Assembly: GCA_002427755.1 (NCBI GenBank)
Contig: DIYO01000002.1
Coordinates: 158,845 to 222,844 of the forward strand
Origin: Roseivirga sp. UBA6052
GTDB lineage: Bacteria > Bacteroidota > Bacteroidia > Cytophagales > Cyclobacteriaceae
Direction of reading: 5' to 3'
DNA: 64,000 nt
Each line of letters starts with the position of its first letter. Position 1 is the stretch's first letter. This document shows positions 1 through 8,787 of this stretch, piece by piece. Both the position numbers and the translations under genes were made by a program. The notes below the pieces were generated by a model. That model was not told the DNA's origin. It searched no databases and worked only from the letters and a program-made list of their open reading frames with translations.

Positions 1-19
1 ATTCTAACTCAGCACTTAA

Positions 20-406
20 ATGATTGAATACCAAACTGATCAGATTGACGGCAGTAACATTTTAGTTGTCCGTCTAAAGGGTAATCCAGAAACTAAAGAA
101 ACCCAGCAAATGGGCTATAAATTTAGGTCTGAGGCAAAACTAACAACTAAAAAACTCATACTTGATTTCAGTAAGGCTGACGTAGCCAAAATTAGCGTAC
201 TTGATGTGCATCTCTGGTTTAAAGATTATTATGACAGGTTAGACAGAGACCTTAGAATGGTACCTACAGCGCTCATAAGTAATCCTAAAAACGAGCAACT
301 TTTTAAATTTTTAGAGCTGTCTTGGGGAGACCAAGGAATCGTAACAAAACCCTGTCAAAATCAAAGACTTGCCATTAATTGGCTGAGAGAATTGCCAACG
401 GTATAA
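20..406 (+). CDS. STAS-like small protein, paralogue 1 of 3
   Basis: This 128-residue cytoplasmic protein has no signal peptide or membrane segment. Its layout recalls SpoIIAA/STAS-like folds: an N-terminal strand pair, a middle strand (LILDFSKAD), a helix with FKDYYDRLD, and a strand before ELSW. That assignment is inferred from pattern only. The start is supported because both downstream paralogues begin at the same place relative to the shared core. It lies 14 nt upstream of the second copy, so the two are probably cotranscribed. Only 19 bases precede it here, so its promoter is not visible. No catalytic residue was recognised; such proteins may act in protein-protein regulation. Confidence 0.75.
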   Translation: MIEYQTDQIDGSNILVVRLKGNPETKETQQMGYKFRSEAKLTTKKLILDFSKADVAKISVLDVHLWFKDYYDRLDRDLRMVPTALISNPKNEQLFKFLELSWGDQGIVTKPCQNQRLAINWLRELPTV

Positions 407-420
407 ACTATTGAACAAAC

Positions 421-798
421 ATGCTTACATATTATACCGTATTAGACAAACCTAAGAATACACTAATAGTAAGAGTTACTGGTACTGCTAGTAATGAGGA
501 GAATAAAAGAGTTGGTGTAGAATTTCGCAGACTTGCTCAGAAAGGAGGTAATAATCTCATTATAGATGCTAGGAAAATGGATTTATCACATTTCACATAT
601 TTAGACATAGATCTGATATTCAAAGAGCACTTTGATAAAATAGACCCTAGCTTTAGAGACATCCCTACAGTCATTCTCCTCGACAAGAAGGATGAACAAA
701 AAGGCAGATTCGTTGAATTGGCATGGAGAGCAGATGGTATAAAAACAACCTGGGCCAGAAATGAGGAGGAGGCCTATGTCCTTTTTAGTAAACTCTAA
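421..798 (+). CDS. STAS-like small protein, paralogue 2 of 3
   Basis: This 125-residue protein is a diverged paralogue of the genes on either side. Shared positions include RV(T/K)G near residue 20, a strand ending in a DAR/DYR-type motif, FKEHFDKID, IPTVIL and ELAWRADGI. It is soluble and has no signal peptide. It follows copy 1 by 14 nt and is followed by about 350 nt without a gene, so copies 1 and 2 form a unit and copy 3 probably has its own promoter. The function is unknown; the STAS-like assignment is inferred from fold pattern. Confidence 0.75.
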   Translation: MLTYYTVLDKPKNTLIVRVTGTASNEENKRVGVEFRRLAQKGGNNLIIDARKMDLSHFTYLDIDLIFKEHFDKIDPSFRDIPTVILLDKKDEQKGRFVELAWRADGIKTTWARNEEEAYVLFSKL

Positions 799-1151
799 AT
801 GATAAATCCATTATTCCATTTAATTATTTGAGATTGTTTTTCGTGAATTGAAAGCAAAGCATGAACTACTTAAGCCACACAAATGGGTTTAGAATAAGAC
901 AATAAGCACAAAGGAAAGCTCTGACTTCAATTTTGTCGTGCACAGTGTTATCCATTAAGAATAACGAGGAAAATATTACTCAAATGACGATTTATAGTCG
1001 ATTAATTAGTCAATAAGTTTTTGTCTCTAGGATATATTATTTGAACAATCCGAAGAATATTTCGTATCTTATTTAGAGTTATTCACCAATAACACCGCAT
1101 TCCTACTCATAGCACTTTCCTTTTTCTGCCCTAGTCACTCATTCTAGGTAT
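799..1151. other. Gene-free interval between STAS-like copies 2 and 3
   Basis: These 353 nt are A+T-rich and hold no convincing open reading frame, strong hairpin or repeat. A TTTG near 1050 and a TATCTTATTT stretch near 1066 loosely resemble the Bacteroidota -33/-7 promoter elements and could drive the third copy. Nothing else was seen. Confidence 0.4.
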
Positions 1152-1544
1152 ATGATAGCTTACGAAGCAAATAAGGACGATCAGAATCGAATCTTTACTG
1201 TTAAGATTTCAGGCAAGATTAGAATTGCCGAGACTCGCGCCATGGGCCTAGAGATAAGAACGCTCGCTAACGAAGCAGGCTACGGTATCTTATTCGACTA
1301 TCGATTAGCCGACCCTTCTGAAATCAAATTATTAGATGTAGATAATACATTCAAAGAGCATTACGATGTGAAAAACATCACATTAAGATCTATACCCGTG
1401 GTCATACTTCACCACCCCAAGCACAATCAAATCGCTCACTTTATAGAGCTCTCCTGGCAAGCAGACAATATAAACACTAAAGTTACCACTGACGAAAAAG
1501 CTGCATTCGATTGGCTTAAATCAGAAATAAAAAAATCTGCTTAG
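1152..1544 (+). CDS. STAS-like small protein, paralogue 3 of 3
   Basis: This 130-residue protein is the third member of the local family. It keeps FKEHYDVKN, IPVVILHHPK and ELSWQADNI, which align with FKEHFDKID and ELAWRADGI of copy 2 and FKDYYDRLD and ELSWGDQGI of copy 1. No signal peptide or membrane segment is present. Its stop lies 6 nt before the stop of convergent surE. It is separated from copies 1-2 by a 353-nt spacer, so it may be expressed separately. The family is unknown to me beyond a STAS-like appearance. Confidence 0.75.
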   Translation: MIAYEANKDDQNRIFTVKISGKIRIAETRAMGLEIRTLANEAGYGILFDYRLADPSEIKLLDVDNTFKEHYDVKNITLRSIPVVILHHPKHNQIAHFIELSWQADNINTKVTTDEKAAFDWLKSEIKKSA

Positions 1545-1550
1545 GGCAAA

Positions 1551-2327
1551 TTAAATATCCCAATCATCATTAATCTGAGCTATGGTATGATGGGCTGTCA
1601 TATCATACTGGCAAGGCACTACTGAAACGTAATTGTTGTCAACGGCCCACACATCAGTATCCTCACCTTTATCATTGTTCACAAAGTTACCAGCTAGCCA
1701 GAAATAGGTTCTACCATAAGGATCTCTTCTTTGATCAAACTCTTCTTCCCAATGTGCCTTAGCTTGTCTACAAACCTTTATGCCCTTTATGTTTTCATCC
1801 CTCTTCGGGGGGAAGTTCACGTTTAAGGCTACACCTTTATTCATACCCTTGGTTAATACTTCTGAAGCGATCTTTTGTACATACTCAATGGTATGAGTAA
1901 AGTCTGCATTGTGTGAGAAGTCTGCCAGCGAATACCCTATTGAAGGATATCCTTCAATTGCACCCTCCATTGCAGCTGACATTGTACCTGAATAAAGCAC
2001 ACTTACAGCAAGATTGCTTCCATGGTTTATTCCACTCACTACAAGATCAGGCGTTCTTCCTTTCAATACATGATGCTTAGCCAATTTGATACAGTCAGCA
2101 GGTGTTCCAGAACACTTGTAGGCCTCTATGCCTTTATCTTTGAAAATGTCTGTAGCAAAGAGTCTAAGAGGTTGACCTATGGTTATGGCATGCCCCATAC
2201 CCGACTGTGGGCTATCAGGAGCAACTACAATCACTTCACCCAAAGCTGTCATTGCTTCTACTAGTACCTTAATACCATTTGCGGTTATACCATCATCGTT
2301 TGAAACTAGAATAAGAGGCTTAGACAT
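1551..2327 (-). CDS. surE: 5'/3'-nucleotidase SurE
   Basis: SurE hydrolyses nucleoside monophosphates with a divalent metal in the cytoplasm and is linked to stationary-phase survival. The 258-residue length is normal. The family signature is complete: SNDDG at residues 9-13 supplies the metal-binding aspartates, SGMGHAITIG follows near residue 42, and SGTPADC and VSGINHG (loop Asn) lie further on. The C-terminal part shows the usual NVNFPP and the late Y-G-R-x-Y-F-W motif. It is transcribed alone, convergent with the third STAS-like gene. Confidence 0.96.
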   Translation of the reverse strand: MSKPLILVSNDDGITANGIKVLVEAMTALGEVIVVAPDSPQSGMGHAITIGQPLRLFATDIFKDKGIEAYKCSGTPADCIKLAKHHVLKGRTPDLVVSGINHGSNLAVSVLYSGTMSAAMEGAIEGYPSIGYSLADFSHNADFTHTIEYVQKIASEVLTKGMNKGVALNVNFPPKRDENIKGIKVCRQAKAHWEEEFDQRRDPYGRTYFWLAGNFVNNDKGEDTDVWAVDNNYVSVVPCQYDMTAHHTIAQINDDWDI

Positions 2328-2391
2328 TGTGTTTAAATTTGTACCTAAGATCGTAACTCTTATCTAACCAACTAAGAGATGAAGAAAAAAA

Positions 2392-3033
2392 TCAGGAGGT
2401 TAATCGGTTGTAGTAAGTAACCAGCATAGCAAGATCTGATAGGCGCTCCATATTCAACTTCTCTTGCTTAATGTATTTCTTGAGATCACTTTGATTGTCC
2501 CCGAAGGCACTTACTACTTCTTTCTTGCTATTACCCAACTCTATTATTTTACCACTAGGTTTGGCTATGAAAACTCTGTAGGCTAAAAATGCGCGTGTAG
2601 TCATACCCGGTGCCATAGGATCTAGGAAAGGATTCAATCTAGAAGTTCTTACCATTCTGGCATTACTGCCCTGAATTCTTGTTTCTACGTATTCTCTGGC
2701 TAGTAATGTAGTGTTACCGTGTTGAACTAACTCGAAAAACTGCGGTCTAACATAGCCTGTCTCATTACGGAATGGTAAACTGTAGAAAACACGATCTGGT
2801 CTATTTTCAGGTTTTATGCTAAAATACAGCAACTGATTAGCGCTGTAGGTTTCAACCTTATCGTTAACAATTATCTGAATAGATTCTATTTCAAGGTCGT
2901 ATTTGATTTTACCAGAGACTTTCTCTTCTGAGGTCAATGTAGCTTCACCAGGATACCAAAACTCACTTGGGAAACGCTGAGCTGAAGCACTAATGACTAA
3001 AAGTGAAAATGAAAGAATGAATAAATACCTCAT
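2392..3033 (-). CDS. Secreted protein of unknown function, paralogue A
   Basis: This 213-residue protein has a cleavable signal peptide (about residues 1-18, ending SASAQ), so it should enter the periplasm or envelope. I do not recognise the family. It shares a plan with the next two genes: a KGxIxYDLE strand pair, an (S/A)NQ(L/F) segment, Y(F)xSLPFR, a GYVRPQ/RxxFELVxxG block and a helical C-terminus ending in (L/V)xYYN. The C-terminal helix could bind a partner. The three paralogues have the same orientation with 48-64 nt between them, consistent with one operon or repeated duplication. Confidence 0.8.
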   Translation of the reverse strand: MRYLFILSFSLLVISASAQRFPSEFWYPGEATLTSEEKVSGKIKYDLEIESIQIIVNDKVETYSANQLLYFSIKPENRPDRVFYSLPFRNETGYVRPQFFELVQHGNTTLLAREYVETRIQGSNARMVRTSRLNPFLDPMAPGMTTRAFLAYRVFIAKPSGKIIELGNSKKEVVSAFGDNQSDLKKYIKQEKLNMERLSDLAMLVTYYNRLTS

Positions 3034-3081
3034 TTAATAATTGTAATGTTAAAAGCCCGATACTAAATATCCAAAAATAGC

Positions 3082-3687
3082 CTACTGCTGAGAGTTTTTG
3101 TCCGCTTCGTCTAGCAGGCTGTTGTAATAGGCTACAACTTTTGCCACATCAAACGGCTCCTTGATATCAATGTCCTGTTCTTTTCTAAATTTAGTTATCT
3201 CTTGTTGATAAGGAGCAAAAGCACCTTGAAAACGTTTATAGTTTCTTTCTGCAAGATCAACCAAGTATTCAGCTTTAGGCATTTTCAAGTAAAAGTCATG
3301 GTTAAAAATCAAACTCCTATCTTCAATTTTAAGCCTGGTGTATAGACTTGCTTCTCCCTTATAGACTAGCTCAAAAAGCTGATTTCTTACATATCCATTT
3401 TTGAGTTTAATAGGCAGACTCTCAAAATATCTTGTTCGATTATTTCTAAGATAAATAACGAATCTCGTAATCTGATTAGCCTGAAGTGTATACAATCTTG
3501 AATTCTCTCTTATCTGAACCCAATCCTTTTCAAGGTCATAAGATATCTCCCCTTCAACAATACGATCATTCTTAAGGTATAACTTACCTAACTGTCCGTT
3601 GAACTCACCTCTATTTTGGGCATTAAGAGAACCACTAGAAAATAGAATAAGTGTTAGTACTAAAACTGCAGATTGAAATCTCCTCAT
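3082..3687 (-). CDS. Secreted protein of unknown function, paralogue B
   Basis: This is a 201-residue member of the same family, with a signal peptide through about residue 23 (SLNAQ). It keeps EGEISYDLEKDWVQIRE, the SLPIK motif, GYVRNQLFELVYKGE and the terminal VAYYNSLL. It is the most charged of the three in its C-terminal half. No cysteines, catalytic triad or known domain are evident, and the function is unknown. Its position between paralogues A and C suggests cotranscription. Confidence 0.8.
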   Translation of the reverse strand: MRRFQSAVLVLTLILFSSGSLNAQNRGEFNGQLGKLYLKNDRIVEGEISYDLEKDWVQIRENSRLYTLQANQITRFVIYLRNNRTRYFESLPIKLKNGYVRNQLFELVYKGEASLYTRLKIEDRSLIFNHDFYLKMPKAEYLVDLAERNYKRFQGAFAPYQQEITKFRKEQDIDIKEPFDVAKVVAYYNSLLDEADKNSQQ

Positions 3688-3750
3688 ACCTCCTTCAATT
3701 TAGCAATTAGAAATTGTATTTCTTGTTTATCGCTCAGGCACCGATTACAA

Positions 3751-4425
3751 CTAAGTTCCGCTACCAGTATCAATATATTTGAGCAAAGCCATTACATCAT
3801 CGACCCTTCTTAACTGAAGCTTCTCTTTTTTGGCGTACGACTTAAGATCATAACCCAAATCGTCAAATACTTTCAAGATTTCACTTGGCTTTTGGGGCAG
3901 CTCAAATATCCTTCCTTTACCATCAACCAAAAACAAATTGAAGTCTAAATTGGCTCTAGGCGCCATTAAATAGGCAGTTTTATAATAAGCAGGATTTGGC
4001 ACATTGAACCTTCTATTTGTGACTGTTAATGGCTGATATCTGTCTTTCCTTCTTACATCAGAGATAACCAGATATTCTCTGGCTAAAAGATTCAATTCAC
4101 CTTGATACAACAACTCAAAGATTCTTGGCCTATTGTAACCGGTATTAACTCGAAAAGGAACCGAATAGAAATCTCTTCGGAATACCGTATCCATGCTGTA
4201 TATCTTGATATTGAAGCTTTGGAACTGATTGGAGTTATAGGTTTTTACGATCTCTTTCTTTTTAATCTGTATTATATTCTCATTGAGATCGAAACTGACC
4301 ATTCCTTTAATGATGTCTCCATCATTCATCACAACTTCACCATAATTCCAGTGATCCGATACAAATAACTGAGCATTAGCTATTTGAAACGAAATGATTA
4401 GAATAAAGAGTGTGAGATACCTCAT
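3751..4425 (-). CDS. Secreted protein of unknown function, paralogue C
   Basis: The start is placed at the internal Met at 4425, giving 224 residues, because that Met begins a normal signal peptide (MRYLTLFILIISF, ending ANAQ). The upstream Met at 4461 would add a non-signal leader whose coding would run through a perfect 20-bp palindrome. The mature protein repeats the family pattern: KGMVSFDLNENIIQI, NSNQFQSF, SVPFRVNTGYNRPRIFELLYQGE, and a C-terminal helical part with LKYID. It is the first gene of the three in the direction of transcription. The function is unknown. Confidence 0.75.
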   Translation of the reverse strand: MRYLTLFILIISFQIANAQLFVSDHWNYGEVVMNDGDIIKGMVSFDLNENIIQIKKKEIVKTYNSNQFQSFNIKIYSMDTVFRRDFYSVPFRVNTGYNRPRIFELLYQGELNLLAREYLVISDVRRKDRYQPLTVTNRRFNVPNPAYYKTAYLMAPRANLDFNLFLVDGKGRIFELPQKPSEILKVFDDLGYDLKSYAKKEKLQLRRVDDVMALLKYIDTGSGT

Positions 4426-4428
4426 ATT

Positions 4429-4448
4429 GCTCAAATACGTATTTGAGC
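4429..4448. promoter_or_regulatory. Perfect 20-bp palindrome before the secreted-paralogue genes
   Basis: The arms GCTCAAATAC and GTATTTGAGC abut with no spacer. The element starts 3 nt upstream of the chosen start codon at 4425, in the 5' untranslated region or core promoter of the secreted-paralogue run. It could be a dimeric repressor operator or an RNA hairpin that occludes translation; the sequence alone cannot distinguish these. Confidence 0.55.
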
Positions 4449-4486
4449 GTAATTGTTTCAAAAACTATACCAACGGTAAGAAAAAT

Positions 4487-5629
4487 TTAAGATTCTGTCT
4501 TGAGCGGTACATATTCTGTAATCTCAAGTCCATATCCTATTAATCCAATTCTCTTTTGCGGGTTATTCGAGATGAGTTTCAGTTGGGAAATTCCTAAGTC
4601 TCTTAAGATCTGAGCACCAACTCCATAGTCCTTCTGATCCATCTTAACACCAAACTTGCGACTCAATGGCTTCTCTGTTATACCTTCATTTTGAAGCATT
4701 TTCATTTCGTTGATTAAGCGATGACCTCTTGCATTCTGATTCATATACAAAACGACACCTTTGCCTTCCTTCTCAATCATTCTAAGCGCGTGCTTAATCG
4801 GATTTCCCGCATCAAACTTAAATCCGAAAATATCTCCGAGCGTACTGGAAGAGTGTACTCGCACTAAGACCGACTCATTTTCTTCCCATTCCCCTTTTAC
4901 AACAGCTAGATGAATTTCTCCAGTACTGATTTGCTTATAGGCTTGTAGTCTAAAATCTCCGTATTCGGTAGGCAAATCAATAGACATCTCTCTTTCTATT
5001 AGACTCTCATGCTCCAGTCTGTAAGAGATTAAATCTTCTATGGACACCAATCTTAGATTGAACTTATCAGCTACTTTTTTCAAATCAGGAAGACGGGCCA
5101 TCGTACCATCTTCATTCATGATTTCAACTAATACGCCACCAGGTTTTAATCCAGCAAGTCTCGCAAAGTCAGTTGTGGCTTCGGTATGCCCTGTTCTTCT
5201 TAAAACGCCTCCTCTTTTAGCCCTCAACGGGAAGATATGACCGGGCTTACCCAGTTCTTCTGGTCTGGTATTAGGGTTTACCAATGCTTGGATTGTCTTT
5301 GCTCTATCTGAAGCAGAAATACCCGTGGTGCAACCATGACCTATTAGATCTACCGAAACCGTAAAAGGAGTTTCATAAGCCGCAGAATTATTTCTTACCA
5401 TGAGATCAAGGCCGAGTTGATCACATCTATCTTCTACCAAGGAACAACAGATCAAACCTCTACCATGAGTTGCCATAAAATTGATGATTTCGGGAGTTAC
5501 CTTCTCTGCTGCGCAAATAAAGTCGCCTTCGTTTTCGCGATTCTCATCGTCAACAACGATAATTACTTCACCATTTTTAATGGCCTCAATGGCCGATTCA
5601 ATAGAATCTAATTGGATTTTCTCTGACAT
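4487..5629 (-). CDS. ribB: 3,4-dihydroxy-2-butanone-4-phosphate synthase with degenerate GTP cyclohydrolase II domain
   Basis: Residues 1-205 form a complete RibB domain, which makes the four-carbon riboflavin precursor from ribulose 5-phosphate. DDENRENEGDF (27-37), HGRGLIC, GHTEATTDF and the late GTMAR are intact. Residues 215-375 align with GTP cyclohydrolase II, but its zinc cysteines are gone. The usual HSEC...RCDCG reads HSSS...KFDAG, giving Ser262, Phe272 and Ala274. The catalytic QEGRGIGL region reads QNARGHRL. The second half is probably inactive for ring opening. From memory, RibB proteins of other Bacteroidota also carry such a decayed half, with true RibA elsewhere. It is monocistronic in appearance. 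Confidence 0.93.
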   Translation of the reverse strand: MSEKIQLDSIESAIEAIKNGEVIIVVDDENRENEGDFICAAEKVTPEIINFMATHGRGLICCSLVEDRCDQLGLDLMVRNNSAAYETPFTVSVDLIGHGCTTGISASDRAKTIQALVNPNTRPEELGKPGHIFPLRAKRGGVLRRTGHTEATTDFARLAGLKPGGVLVEIMNEDGTMARLPDLKKVADKFNLRLVSIEDLISYRLEHESLIEREMSIDLPTEYGDFRLQAYKQISTGEIHLAVVKGEWEENESVLVRVHSSSTLGDIFGFKFDAGNPIKHALRMIEKEGKGVVLYMNQNARGHRLINEMKMLQNEGITEKPLSRKFGVKMDQKDYGVGAQILRDLGISQLKLISNNPQKRIGLIGYGLEITEYVPLKTES

Positions 5630-5675
5630 ATCAGGGTATTAAGACGTGCAAAGGTAAGAACTTCTATGAAGGCTA

Positions 5676-7595
5676 CTAGCCTGAAATAACAGTTCCTAGC
5701 TCAGTATTTACTTCATCGAAAAGTGCTTTCAGATGCATTTTCATTTTCAATAACTCATCTTGCTCCTCAGGAGTTTGAGAAGTCTTAAGGTTCTCGTCAT
5801 TCTGGCGAATCAAAACCTCTAATTTTTTACGCTTTAAACGGAGTACAATTTTAAAAGCAGCTAATGGTAAATCTTCAGACTCGTGCATGGTAGAAATCCT
5901 ATGCCTTTCTTCCCAGCCCTCACTCACAAAGTATTTCATCTCAAGCAAGTCAATTACCAATTGACTCATCCTTGGATGCTGAGGACCAATAAACCGGTCT
6001 GCCTTGATCTGCTCACCTGAACTCACTATCTCTGCCGCTTTGTGAATGGTCTCTTCAATCAAATCATTATCAAAATTGATAGACTCAATTTCTTGAAGTA
6101 TGAATTCAGCTATACTAAGCTCTTCATCATATCCCTCATTCCCATAATTAATCAGCATTCGCAGGCTTTCCCTTTCAACGTAGAAAGTAGTGTCTTGAAC
6201 CGTAGCTTGCTTAGGCGCTTCAGGCTCAGGCAATATATCTTGAACCTCTTGCGCACGTTGTTCTGCTTGACGGTCTTTTCTTTGCTTACCTATTAAAATC
6301 TTATTCAGCTCACTCAATAAGACCTGCTCTTCAATCTCTAATTGATTGGCACAAGATTGAATGTAAACAGAACGCTTAATCCCATCGGGTATGAGCGAAA
6401 TACTTTGAATTACTTCACGTATTACGTTTACCTTGCTGGCAGGATCAATTTGTTTACCACCGTCAGTAAGGATGTTTGTTTTAAAGGTGATGAAGTCTTG
6501 AGCATTAACTTTAAGGTAATCCTGAAATGCATCAGAGCTCATAGACCTGGAATAACTATCAGGATCCTCACCTTCCGGGAATACAACAGCCTTTACATTG
6601 AGATCATGCTCCAAGATCATATCGATCCCTCTAAAGGATGCTTTTATTCCTGCAGCATCGCCATCGTAAAGCACCGTGATGTTCTTGGTGTATCTGCTGA
6701 TGAGTTGGATCTGCTCTTTGGTAAGTGAAGTACCACTTGATGCCACAACATTCTCTACACCTGCCTGATGTAAGGAAATCACATCTGTGTAGCCTTCTAC
6801 CAAATAGCAAAGCTCTTGATTTCTTATGGCTTGCCTTGCCTGATGAATACCATAAAGAATATCACTCTTATGATAAACTTCGGTCTCAGGTGAATTAATG
6901 TATTTGGGTTCTTTCTTGTCTTTGCGAAGGGTTCGAGCACCGAAAGCGATTACCTTACCCGCAACATTGTGAATGGGAAATACTACGCGAGACCTGAACC
7001 GATCGTAGATTTTACCATTGTCATTTTTAAGAATAAGACCCGCATTTAGCAACATCTCTTCTGTATGACCTTTGGCGGTTGCAGCTTTCAACAAACCATC
7101 CCATTGATCGAGCGTATAGCCTAAGTCAAACTTCTTGATTGTGGCTTCAGTAAAGCCTCTTTCTTTGAAATAGCTTAAACCTATTGATTTGCCTTCATCA
7201 GAATTGAAGAGTGTTTCTTTAAAATATTCAGCAGCAAAATTTAGAACTATAAAAAGGCTGTCACGCTTGTTCTGAGCTTGAATTTGCTCATCGGTCATCT
7301 CCTCCTCTTCTACCTCAATTCCATATTTGTCGGCTAGATATTTAAGAGCTTCTATGTAGTTGATACCTTCAACCTCCATTACAAAGGTTATGGCATCTCC
7401 TCCTTTACCGGAGCTAAAACACTTAAAGATTTCTTTGCTTGGTGAAACGTAAAAAGAAGGCGTCTTCTCATTAGTAAATGGACTCAGCGCTCTGTAATTA
7501 CTACCTACTTTTTTCAAACTCACAAAGTCTCCAATCACATCTACGATGTCGATTCGATTCTTTATTTCTTGAATGGTAGCATCACTAATTGCCAT
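5676..7595 (-). CDS. dnaG: DNA primase DnaG with reduced zinc-binding domain
   Basis: DnaG makes RNA primers on the lagging strand. The 639 residues contain an N-terminal CHC2-like domain, a TOPRIM core (EGYTDV; YDGDAAG with the metal acidic residues) and a C-terminal helicase-binding region. In the CHC2 domain the C-x2-H pair is Ser38/Thr41 and the second C-x2-C pair is Cys59/Ser62, so three of four zinc ligands are lost while the scaffold (PFTNEKTPSF, FSSGKGGDA) is preserved. From memory, such loss occurs widely in Bacteroidota. The active site is otherwise intact, so the gene should be functional. Confidence 0.97.
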   Translation of the reverse strand: MAISDATIQEIKNRIDIVDVIGDFVSLKKVGSNYRALSPFTNEKTPSFYVSPSKEIFKCFSSGKGGDAITFVMEVEGINYIEALKYLADKYGIEVEEEEMTDEQIQAQNKRDSLFIVLNFAAEYFKETLFNSDEGKSIGLSYFKERGFTEATIKKFDLGYTLDQWDGLLKAATAKGHTEEMLLNAGLILKNDNGKIYDRFRSRVVFPIHNVAGKVIAFGARTLRKDKKEPKYINSPETEVYHKSDILYGIHQARQAIRNQELCYLVEGYTDVISLHQAGVENVVASSGTSLTKEQIQLISRYTKNITVLYDGDAAGIKASFRGIDMILEHDLNVKAVVFPEGEDPDSYSRSMSSDAFQDYLKVNAQDFITFKTNILTDGGKQIDPASKVNVIREVIQSISLIPDGIKRSVYIQSCANQLEIEEQVLLSELNKILIGKQRKDRQAEQRAQEVQDILPEPEAPKQATVQDTTFYVERESLRMLINYGNEGYDEELSIAEFILQEIESINFDNDLIEETIHKAAEIVSSGEQIKADRFIGPQHPRMSQLVIDLLEMKYFVSEGWEERHRISTMHESEDLPLAAFKIVLRLKRKKLEVLIRQNDENLKTSQTPEEQDELLKMKMHLKALFDEVNTELGTVISG

Positions 7596-7692
7596 AGAAT
7601 TTCAAATATAGAGAAGCACGAACTATTCCGAGCAATACCTGTTATCCTAATATCAAGGAAATGCATTTAATTTGCAGCCAAATTCAGGAGTA

Positions 7693-8784
7693 ATGTTGAC
7701 AAAAGAACAAGTGTTGAATGCCCTTAGGCATGTAGATGATCCGGATATCAAAAAGGACCTAGTGACTTTAAATATGATTGAAGGAATTGAAATTGATGGA
7801 AATAAGTTAGCGTTTACAGTAATGCTCACTACTCCTGCATGTCCTTTAAAGGAGGTAATTAAGAATGATTGCCTCAAGGCTATTGAAGAGCACATTGGCC
7901 CAGATATAGAAGTGGAAATCACCATGAGTTCTCATGTAACCACTACCAGGGACAACACACCTTTATTACCTGGAGTAAAAAATATTATTGCAGTTGCCTC
8001 TGGTAAAGGTGGAGTTGGTAAATCAACTGTTACAGCAAACTTGGCTGTAGCACTAGCTAAAAAAGGTGCTAAAGTTGGAGTAATAGACGCAGATATCTAC
8101 GGACCTTCTATGCCTACCATGTTTAATTGTGAACATGAGCAACCAGGCATTAAAAAAGTAGGTGAGAAAAACCTCATCATCCCAATTGAGCAATATGGTG
8201 TAAAGCTCATCTCAATTGGATTCTTGACCCCTGCTGAAAATGCTGTGGTTTGGAGAGGACCGATGGCCAGTTCTGCACTAAAACAGTTTATCGGAGATAC
8301 TGAATGGGGAGAATTAGATTATCTATTTATTGATCTTCCTCCAGGCACAAGTGATATCCATCTTACACTAGTACAAACTGTTCCTGTTACAGGAGCTGTT
8401 CTAGTCACTACTCCACAAAAAGTAGCATTGGCTGATGCTCAAAAAGGTTTAAACATGTTCCAGCAACCGCAGATCAATGTACCCGTTTTAGGAGTAGTAG
8501 AAAATATGGCATACTTTACCCCTGAAGAGCTTCCTGACAATAAATATTATATCTTTGGTAGAGATGGCGGTAAAAAGCTAGCCGAAAAAGGCAATGTTCC
8601 GTTTATAGGGGAAATTCCTTTGGTTCAAGGCATAAGAGAAGGTGGAGACCTAGGTTATCCCGCCATAATGCAAGAAGGTGTTACTGCTGAGGCGATCTCA
8701 AATGTAGCAGATGCTGTAGCGCAAAGAATTGCGATTAGAAATGCCGAGATGGCCGAAACGAAAAAAGTAGAATTAAAAGTTTAA
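7693..8784 (+). CDS. mrp: Iron-sulfur cluster carrier ATPase, Mrp/ApbC family
   Basis: This scaffold P-loop ATPase transfers Fe-S clusters to apoproteins in the cytosol. An N-terminal MIP18/DUF59-type domain (about 1-95, including TTPACPL) is followed by a deviant Walker A, SGKGGVGKST. Further on come DADIYGPSMP, the switch motif DLPPGTSD, and VVENMAYF. The ATG at 7693 is preferred over an upstream TTG because a GGAG precedes it and family members begin MLTKEQV-like; this gives 363 residues. It is separated by 3 nt from nfu, which fits a shared role. Family members usually carry a CxxC late in the ATPase domain, which I do not see here. Confidence 0.93.
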   Translation: MLTKEQVLNALRHVDDPDIKKDLVTLNMIEGIEIDGNKLAFTVMLTTPACPLKEVIKNDCLKAIEEHIGPDIEVEITMSSHVTTTRDNTPLLPGVKNIIAVASGKGGVGKSTVTANLAVALAKKGAKVGVIDADIYGPSMPTMFNCEHEQPGIKKVGEKNLIIPIEQYGVKLISIGFLTPAENAVVWRGPMASSALKQFIGDTEWGELDYLFIDLPPGTSDIHLTLVQTVPVTGAVLVTTPQKVALADAQKGLNMFQQPQINVPVLGVVENMAYFTPEELPDNKYYIFGRDGGKKLAEKGNVPFIGEIPLVQGIREGGDLGYPAIMQEGVTAEAISNVADAVAQRIAIRNAEMAETKKVELKV

Positions 8785-8787
8785 GAA

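Noticed and set aside
2022..2367. Plus-strand frames over surE
   Set aside because: Antisense shadows of a strongly conserved gene, with no homologous domain.
7672..7692. TTG start for the Mrp-type gene
   Set aside because: The ATG at 7693 has a GGAG just before it and matches family N-termini.
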